64,000 bases of DNA from Antedon mediterranea. Lineage: Eukaryota > Echinodermata > Crinoidea > Comatulida > Antedonidae. Each line of letters opens with the position of its first letter. Position 1 is the stretch's first letter. A program made the translations under genes and the position numbers. The notes under the pieces were generated by a model. That model searched no databases and was not told where the DNA came from. It was given only the letters and a program-made list of their open reading frames with translations. Below, piece by piece: positions 62,601-64,000 of this stretch. The stretch covers positions 10,686,601-10,750,600 of the forward strand of contig NC_092677.1 in assembly GCF_964355755.1 (NCBI RefSeq). Reading direction: 5' to 3'.

Positions 62601-63345
62601 ACTTATTTGTAGACCTAAGTCCTGGAGTGGATTGCTATACAACAGTCTTAACTAAGCAGATAAAATAGTAGAGCAGACAACGCTCACTTGTACCTGGATT
62701 GTTGTCAAAAATAATGATTTGATTTTTTGCGATGTTTACAATAATAAAAACAACATACTTATTTGATCACTCAGGTTATATGGAATATAGTTGCTTGTTC
62801 ACAACTAGCTGGTGTCCAGAAGGAATCAGTTTGGCGATGTGGATCAATATAGAATACCAAAGTTTTACTTCGCCAGTCATTGTTTTCAGGTAAAATAAAA
62901 ATTACTTATAAAAATAAAAAATGAAATGATTTTCTTTGAATTTAACTTGAGCCTCTTTAGTTGCTTCTACCTTTACAAGCCTGTCCAACACCTTTTAAAG
63001 TTGAGTCTTAACATTTGTCCTCTATTATGGGCTTTTCCGAGAATCATGGGGTTTGTTTATGCTCCAGCATCCTCTCTTTACTTCTGTATGTGAAAGCATA
63101 CTTATATAAATTTCAAGATGTTACCACCTCCCATGTCAGTGCCTGATTTTACTGGGATTTTTTCTGTTCTGAACATTTAAAACAAATATACGTAGTATAG
63201 TTGCACTTATGAATTCCATTATCTTGTTAGCTCTGGAGATGGAACTGGTGCTAATGGCATTGCAGTGTACTTCACAAACAATAAGTTGGTGTTTGTTGTC
63301 AACTCTCAAGGTGTTTCCCTGTCGGTTCAAACACCTGTATCTGAA
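26628..63345 (+). CDS. Giant mosaic extracellular protein: CTLD, four Tie-like Ig-EGF cassettes, LamG-like domains (3' open)
   Basis: I traced 50 exons from the ATG at 26628 (MFHLKTYVLSTILCATM, a signal peptide). Every border is AG/GT, and phases give 2914 codons without a stop; the gene continues past the right edge. Order: signal peptide, C-type lectin-like domain, Thr-rich linker, then four cassettes, each a leading domain, Ig and four or five EGF-like modules. Thr-rich linkers, LamG-like 1, two EGFs and LamG-like 2 to 4 follow. The Ig-EGF-EGF-EGF core matches Tie receptors: AYFRVVVRGC and FCYPDPLGCICASGW compare with AFFRLIVRGC and FCLPDPYGCSCATGW in vertebrate Tie proteins. No transmembrane segment or kinase lies in the window, so it may be secreted, an adhesion receptor, or a kinase with a distant 3' end. 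No complete counterpart is known to me. Confidence 0.85.
27150..28014 (+). other. C-type lectin-like domain (exons 27150-27422 and 27904-28014)
   Basis: Toward the C-terminal side the exons encode ESPEINTFLAANLL, AWTWAATGQEAVFT, WKEDEPSSGLDCAYMNQE and SYVCCRE. These are the hallmarks of a CTLD: the WxxxEP loop, DCA, a tryptophan and the paired cysteines. The Glu-Pro motif resembles the EPN/EPS sugar-binding loop, but the WND motif is not intact, so calcium-dependent sugar binding is uncertain. The intron splits the domain after VFT. Confidence 0.8.
28100..28275. mobile_element. MITE with TTACTGCAGTAAC ends (copy 1)
   Basis: GCAGTTACTGCAGTAACTAC at the left, a middle with TTTACTGCAA, and TAGTAACTGCAGTATAATAA at the right are inverted relative to each other. 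The same order occurs at 55325-55515. Both copies sit in introns of the mosaic gene. Confidence 0.65.
28731..28892 (+). other. Thr/Pro-rich linker 1 (exon 4 of the mosaic gene)
   Basis: The exon encodes tandem PTTTAPTTTVPTTT units ending AMLETE, a mucin-like stalk likely to be O-glycosylated. Its DNA is a 24 bp or shorter imperfect tandem repeat, and the minus strand is falsely open across it. The same linker type recurs at 41330-41431 and 53792-53926, once per duplicated block. Confidence 0.85.
29424..29587. mobile_element. Compact MITE, CCAATTTACACAGACG ends
   Basis: AAAGGCCAATTTACACAGAC at 29424 is mirrored exactly by GTCTGTGTAAATTGGCCTTT ending at 29583. The interior has a smaller inverted pair (GTGTGTAAATGGCCATATGG). 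Decayed relatives are at 6890-7140 and about 8355-8390. Confidence 0.8.
29885..30060. repeat. Dispersed element with TTGATCAAAACGTCGAGAAA (copy 1)
   Basis: TTGATCAAAACGTCGAGAAA, CAACAGTTCTTTTCAGAACT, TGTACCGCAAACTTTATATC and CATGCAAACCTTCAAATATA occur here. All four recur, partly rearranged, at 42110-42245. Both copies precede the short APDxLL exon by a similar organisation, so this may be duplicated intron rather than independent insertion. Confidence 0.55.
30224..30241 (+). other. 18-base microexon APDVLL (exon 5)
   Basis: Between TATTCTGTTTCAG and GTAAGT lie 18 bases encoding Ala-Pro-Asp-Val-Leu-Leu in phase 1-1. A near copy, Ala-Pro-Asp-Ile-Leu-Leu, lies at 41758-41775 before the third cassette, with conserved flanking intron. 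Conservation of both splice sites in duplicates supports its being a real exon. Confidence 0.75.
30413..32008 (-). mobile_element. Helitron-like non-autonomous element (copy 1, 1.6 kb)
   Basis: Read on the minus strand it ends with a 9 bp hairpin (AACTCGTCA, loop AAG, TGACGAGTT), six bases, then CTAG followed by T, the classic Helitron 3' signature. The other end carries the palindrome 31977-32004 (TTATCCGC..GCGGATAA). The interior shares long colinear words with 49996-51188, such as GCGCGTGCGCGCGTAAC and CATGCCATTTTTAATCC. No Rep/helicase frame is present, and the canonical 5' TC is not evident. Confidence 0.6.
32225..32960 (-). pseudogene. 5'-truncated LINE reverse-transcriptase fragment
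   Basis: The minus-strand reading gives GTVLAPFLFTLYTSDFRYS, FADDTALLGLI (RT motif C, FADD), ITKTKELVIDFRKHK and the C-terminal YKYLGVVFDDQLKWGDHID. These are typical of CR1/Rex-type non-LTR elements. Frame breaks separate the segments, so it is inactive. It lies in the long intron before the first cassette. Confidence 0.8.
33648..36871 (+). other. Cassette 1: leading domain, Ig, EGF x4 (exons 6-11)
   Basis: Exons 33648-33983 (leading ~112 residue domain, EPHNYVELEDTDWSD, GPFLTRYIPI), 34359-34604 (Ig; LRWSFNGVNI, DDGIYECYIDG, AFFQLSVR), 35148-35282 (EGF1; CPICKYGGVC, CPSGYIGDLCE), 35597-35740 (EGF2; CRPPPFGCSCAGGF), 36306-36431 (EGF3; KYGPDCRFDCDC) and 36755-36871 (a fourth module, FYGTQCEFQCEC). 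The leading domain sits where Tie receptors have their first Ig domain, but I see no clear Ig cysteines in it. EGF2 lacks the first two cysteines expected from Tie EGF2 and from cassette 2. Confidence 0.8.
36110..36255 (+). repeat. Imperfect tandem repeat GTTGTTACTGCAGTTGTTGA, intronic
   Basis: About three to four units of 36-48 bases keep an open frame of VVTAVVDTTAV type in the intron before EGF3. It has no acceptor/donor pair. The duplicated block has the same array at 44912-45057. It may be a decayed Thr-linker exon or simply a minisatellite. Confidence 0.6.
37005..37205 (+). repeat. SINE-like element in block A (duplicate at 45805-46005)
   Basis: GTCGTACAGATAGACCCGGG plus TTCAATGCCCGAC forms a tRNA T-arm/B-box-like region. 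It is followed by GTAAAATGAGTACCTGG, GGAAAGGAACTGGCCACCCT and GAGCTCCTAACAGCTCATTC. The same sequence with few changes sits in block B, so the insertion predates the duplication. Confidence 0.55.
37535..41207 (+). other. Cassette 2: leading domain, Ig, EGF x5 (exons 12-18)
   Basis: Exons 37535-37885 (leading domain; IVLVVDPPWTDMSSD, VGPFTGTATLDGF), 38708-38953 (Ig; LRWKFNGEDLDF, ESGVYECFLNGDY, AYFRVVVR), 39144-39278 (EGF1; CPVCYNGGVC, CPGGFHGSQCD), 39486-39638 (EGF2; FCYPDPLGCICASGW), 40080-40211 (EGF3; YYGPNCDLECHC), 40443-40556 (FGELCELQCECDFQQAC) and 41097-41207 (FYGEYCTLTCPCGANKAC). EGF2 keeps all cysteines of the Tie pattern. The last two modules are laminin/MEGF-style with no Tie counterpart. 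The leading domain resembles that of cassette 1 only weakly. Confidence 0.8.
40780..40888. mobile_element. MITE family 1 copy, degenerate
   Basis: AAAACTCTGTCTACCCTCTC and AGTTTGATAGTCTTGATAGA ends flank GTGATGTGCTCATATATCAC. It lies in block A only; the matching intron of block B (53206-53574) has a different content, so it inserted after the duplication or was lost from B. Confidence 0.7.
41330..41431 (+). other. Thr-rich linker 2 (exon 19)
   Basis: It encodes VTTTEEP followed by PTTTAE units and ends APTTTE. The DNA is an 18 bp imperfect repeat. Together with the microexon 41758-41775 (APDILL) it ends block A and leads into cassette 3, mirroring exons 4 and 5 before cassette 1. Confidence 0.85.
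41758..41775 (+). other. 18-base microexon APDILL (exon 20)
   Basis: Flanked by TTCTTTTACAG and GTAAGT, in phase 1-1, it parallels the microexon at 30224-30241. The downstream intron begins with the same GTAAGTATACAGTCTTTT. Confidence 0.75.
41895..42060 (+). repeat. tRNA-like SINE fragment
   Basis: GAGCGGCATAGCACCGTGAG followed by TCCAAGATTCAAATCCTATC suggests a tRNA-derived head (B-box-like GATTCAAATCC). A body with TGTTCCAATTTCGATTGG follows. Identification is tentative. Confidence 0.4.
42110..42245. repeat. Dispersed element with TTGATCAAAACGTCGAGAAA (copy 2)
   Basis: This is the counterpart of 29885-30060, with AGGTTTGCATGGCAAAATCA, TGATCAAAACGTCGAGAAAC and GTACTGCAAACTTTATCTCA. It lies just upstream of cassette 3. 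Confidence 0.55.
42447..45668 (+). other. Cassette 3: duplicate of cassette 1 (exons 21-26)
   Basis: Exons 42447-42782, 43159-43404, 43950-44084, 44399-44542, 45108-45233 and 45552-45668 match cassette 1 in length exactly. Only a few residues differ (for example Asn to Lys and Lys to Thr in the leading domain, Ala to Arg and Ser-Ile to Thr-Leu in EGF2). Introns are likewise nearly identical. EGF2 has the same missing cysteines, so that loss predates the duplication. Confidence 0.85.
44912..45057 (+). repeat. Imperfect tandem repeat, block B copy of 36110-36255
   Basis: The same GTTGTTACTGCAGTTGTTGA array with almost no change lies in the intron before EGF3 of cassette 3. Confidence 0.6.
45805..46005 (+). 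repeat. SINE-like element in block B (duplicate of 37005-37205)
   Basis: It carries the same tRNA-like head and body as 37005-37205, with isolated base changes, at the equivalent intron position. Confidence 0.55.
48796..49757 (+). mobile_element. LINE 2 nested in LINE 1 (3' end only)
   Basis: It is flanked by the direct repeat AAGTA (48791-48795 and 49758-49762), which restores LINE 1 when removed. The coding part starts in the thumb region (WFIANKLTLNVNKSKYVIF) and continues KFLGLFLDETLSFNF, TYAITVWGATS and HILQKKALRNI to a stop at 49558. A 3' UTR ends ATAAAAATGTCGATG plus A-rich sequence. It is a different family from LINE 1, as the homologous segments differ strongly. Confidence 0.85.
49996..51188 (-). 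mobile_element. Helitron-like non-autonomous element (copy 2) nested in LINE 1
   Basis: Removing 49996-51188 rejoins the LINE 1 frame (NYPSNL, then NKIHVLQKK) with no target duplication, as expected for insertion between A and T. The minus-strand 3' end has hairpin AACTCGTCC..GACGAGTT followed by CAAAT and CTAG. The other end has TTATCCGC..GCGGATAA. Interior words match the copy at 30413-32008 in order. No coding capacity is seen. Confidence 0.65.
53792..54594 (+). other. Thr-rich linkers 3 and 4 (exons 53792-53926 and 54445-54594)
   Basis: The first encodes PTTTAE units then IVTTMDIITLEVTTPEL. The second has EIVITEVEVVMTEAATTTIP and ends in ITE. They are phase 1-1 stalk exons. The first is the block B counterpart of exon 19 but lost the APTTTE end and gained a new tail. 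No microexon follows here, so the cassette series ends. Confidence 0.8.
54736..56324 (+). other. Thr-rich stretch and LamG-like domain 1 (exons 36-38)
   Basis: Exon 54736-55230 begins with a Ser/Thr-rich segment (TTTEPTTTIQPTTTPDYGTT), then CMVDGEYTPFFNNLDEF and CDSGLTVSFWVRLTL. Exon 55604-55776 continues QAGFAVYHNSATLYVVVKDG and WTQIAFTWDRVG. Exon 56111-56324 has VFVDGNKKN, VTIGARLGSD and LFDELYIADHYL. The SFWV, W-IAFTWD, VDG and FDELYIAD string is the LamG/pentraxin-like jelly-roll pattern. Confidence 0.8.
55325..55515. mobile_element. MITE with TTACTGCAGTAAC ends (copy 2)
   Basis: TCTACTGCAGTAACTACATT at the left and AACAGTAACTGCAGTAAAAT at the right are inverted. The interior TTGCCAAATATTGCATAAAT resembles the 28100-28275 copy. 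It lies in the intron inside LamG-like domain 1. Confidence 0.65.
56481..57248 (+). other. Two EGF domains (exons 56481-56594 and 57138-57248)
   Basis: The first is DQDDCKSNECVNSHC with CDCFPGFNGTFCE. The second opens DINECHSNPCINGKC and closes CECEFGFEGIVCE. Both start with the D-x-(N/D)-(E/D)-C signature of calcium-binding EGF. They differ from the Tie-like EGFs of the cassettes and separate LamG-like domains 1 and 2. Confidence 0.9.
56639..56768. mobile_element. MITE family 1 copy
   Basis: AACTGGTTTGACAAAAAAAT, CTAAATATGGTAGTGATATG and GGGCACATCACATTTTTTGT lead to the right end ATTTGATAGTGTAG. The left terminus is altered (CTCGGTTTAGACTAATAAAC). It lies in the intron between the two EGF exons. 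Confidence 0.75.
57279..57500 (-). pseudogene. LINE C-terminal relic
   Basis: The minus-strand frame includes SISLPQLIKNSNSIDIFKQL and LKTHLFRIAYE, the typical end of CR1/L2-type polyproteins (LP..IR..S...FK..LKT.LF), followed by an AGCGCT-containing 3' tail. It is intronic. Confidence 0.65.
57612..57674 (+). other. Short linker exon 41
   Basis: This 63-base phase 1-1 exon encodes TIPDFVFDSSSTADIAPEDL, with consensus borders (TTTTTTTTAG and CGTAAGT). It is an acidic spacer between the second calcium-binding EGF and LamG-like domain 2. Confidence 0.75.
57762..58326. mobile_element. Harbinger-type MITE with TTA target duplication
   Basis: TACCCCTTTCACACCAAAAC at the left mirrors TTTTGGTGTGAAAGGGGTA at the right, and TTA flanks both ends (57759-57761, 58327-58329). 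A TWA target duplication is the rule for PIF/Harbinger elements. The interior repeats CTCCGGAG and CCTTTCACACCAA words several times on both strands. No transposase is present. Confidence 0.8.
58388..58555. repeat. 21 bp minisatellite, eight units
   Basis: AAAGTCTGTTACAATATTATT is repeated eight times without visible change, then decays. Unit homogeneity implies recent expansion or contraction. It is intronic, between exon 41 and LamG-like domain 2. Confidence 0.95.
58697..60381 (+). other. LamG-like domain 2 (exons 42-44)
   Basis: Exon 58697-59083 encodes VNGECLSQPNRCADGFSSSL and WVKFEANSP. Exon 59610-59794 has VWLNLAVTWRRDVGVSMYIN. Exon 60231-60381 has FVTLGTRFESF and VGDFVIFHRYIYEFEA. The C-x3-P-x2-C-x-x-G-F-S-S-S-L-W-V start is shared with domains 1, 3 and 4 and marks a homologous repeat series. 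Confidence 0.8.
59925..60068. mobile_element. MITE with CAGCATCGTA ends (copy 2)
   Basis: AAAGGCCAACTCATACAGCA at the left and ATGCTGTCTAAGTTGGTCTTT at the right are inverted. ACATGTTTAAAGTTTTCCCA and ATCTCAAGACGACTCGTCGT link it to 10228-10458. It is intronic in LamG-like domain 2. Confidence 0.7.
60787..62040 (+). other. LamG-like domain 3 (exons 45-47)
   Basis: Exon 60787-61005 (YIRRFTPTITAYTPSVSRTT, DYKGSAILIDGIEDQWI) leads into exon 61440-61673 (CFSNPYLCQEGVTYLFTGKL, FVFSTGEQSTRGVSLYQRG). Exon 61792-62040 ends it (LKIAISWNKTYGMLFYIDGY, RLSIGRRNDF). The order matches domains 1 and 2, including CxxxPxxCxxG and IAISW..IDG. Confidence 0.8.
62250..63345 (+). other. LamG-like domain 4, incomplete at window edge (exons 48-50)
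   Basis: Exon 62250-62453 (KPLLFWDAKHLISASIN, VNLIADKIVDLTADDAHLYL), exon 62775-62889 (CLFTTSWCPEGISLAMWIN) and exon 63231-63345 (GDGTGANGIAVYFTNNKLVF) follow the series pattern C-x-W-C-x-x-G-I-S-L-A-M-W-I. The last traced exon ends at phase 0 with a GTAAGT donor, and its partner lies beyond 64000. Confidence 0.75.
62345..62700 (+). repeat. ~119 bp tandem triplication overlapping the 3' end of exon 48
   Basis: The last ~100 bases of exon 48 plus its donor (CACTTGTACCTGGGTAAGTT) are repeated at about 62470-62585 and 62589-62700. In copy two the donor reads CTGGCTAAGTT (GT to CT) and in copy three CTGGATTGTTG, so only the first donor can work. The reading frame stays open through copy two and into copy three. 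Confidence 0.85.
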
Positions 63346-63783
63346 GTAAGTGAAGTCAAATAAAAAATATTTTCGATGGGGCTTTTTTATTTTTACAATG
63401 TGCCACTCGACTGCACACTTGATGCATGTTCATGTTTCTGAGCATGTGCAGAATGAATTTTAAAAATTCTTCAGCTGCTTTGTCAAGTGTGTACATCAAA
63501 ATGAAAATAAGCTTTCTAATTAACTAATCAATTAACCCTCTGAACATTACAAAAATACATCAAAATCTGGACGTAATTATATTTGATTGTGTGGTCAATG
63601 GTATGATACACTTCATGAAAGACGGAGGTTGCAGGTTATTCAGCCAAAGAAACGTTCCAACAACAAAAATGTATATTTCACTTTTGTTAACATAAAAACC
63701 ATAGAAATCACAGATCGTGGCCATGGAAGCAATTTTTACAAAAAAATATAAATACAAAATTCACAAAAATGTATGGACAACCT

Positions 63784-63968
63784 CAAGCTTGGTTCCCACT
63801 AGAATGTAACGCAAGGACGTAAACGCAACGCAAGCGTTTTAACCAATGACAAGCGAAGTTATAGACAGTTAGCAATCACAAGCGAATAAGCCATCGCTTG
63901 TGATTGGTCAATTCACTTGCGTTGCGTTACGTCCTTGCGTTGCGTCGCTAGTGGGAACCACGCTTAAG
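63784..63968. mobile_element. Foldback MITE, GCTTGGTTCCCACTAG ends
   Basis: AAGCTTGGTTCCCACTAG at the left mirrors CTAGTGGGAACCACGCTT at the right. Nested pairs follow inside (AACGCAAGGACGTAA with TTACGTCCTTGCGTT; ATCACAAGCGA with TCGCTTGTGAT). The whole 185 bp can fold on itself. No coding content. Confidence 0.85.
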
Positions 63969-64000
63969 GGGCTACGTCAGGTGATAAGTCTGGTGGTTGA

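Noticed and set aside
26628-63345. Calling the mosaic gene the Tie receptor kinase itself
   Set aside because: Only the Ig-EGF block is Tie-like. Fibronectin III, transmembrane and kinase parts are not visible, and CTLD, mucin and LamG-like parts are foreign to Tie.

Overview
Organism and style. The window is AT-rich animal nuclear DNA. It has short exons, long introns, many MITE/SINE/LINE copies and stretches made of overlapping TAGGCCTAG words. With an ANKS6-type gene and a PDCD6-type gene present, I infer a marine invertebrate deuterostome, probably an echinoderm. The species call is inference, since no rRNA or mitochondrial marker is present. No bacterial features (operons, CRISPR, ribosome binding sites) were found.

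Layout. (1) 102-5619, plus strand: the 3' eleven coding exons of an ANKS6 orthologue (ankyrin repeats, Ser/Pro-rich middle, C-terminal SAM); its 5' part lies outside the window. (2) 5620-9811: 3' flank and intergenic DNA with MITEs. (3) 9812-14151, minus strand: a complete PDCD6/ALG-2 gene (five EF-hands) with two alternative 33-residue terminal exons. Its intron 1 carries a foldback element built of TTGCGCAA palindromes. (4) 14152-21437: gene-free and packed with palindromes, inverted repeats and tRNA-derived SINEs. (5) 21438-24372, plus strand: a seven-exon gene for a 353-residue coiled-coil protein I do not recognise. (6) 25899-26032, minus strand: an orphan candidate terminal exon. (7) 26628-63345 and beyond, plus strand: one very large mosaic gene. 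I traced 50 exons in a continuous frame of 2914 codons, open at the right edge.

The large gene. It encodes a signal peptide, a C-type lectin-like domain, a Thr-rich linker, then four cassettes, each with a leading ~112-117 residue domain, an Ig domain and EGF-like modules. The Ig-EGF-EGF-EGF core of each cassette resembles the ectodomain of Tie receptor kinases. More Thr-rich linkers follow, then laminin-G/concanavalin-like domains and two EGFs. No kinase or transmembrane segment appears before the window ends. Cassettes 3 and 4 are a near-copy of cassettes 1 and 2, from a roughly 8.8 kb tandem duplication. In cassette 4 a nested LINE/LINE/Helitron-like block of about 4.1 kb sits exactly at a 3' splice site.

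How the genes relate. ANKS6 (cilium scaffold), PDCD6 (calcium sensor) and the coiled-coil gene are ordinary cellular genes with no sign of shared regulation. The mosaic gene looks like an extracellular recognition or adhesion protein growing by exon shuffling and local duplication. All homology calls come from reading translations against family knowledge; no database search was run.
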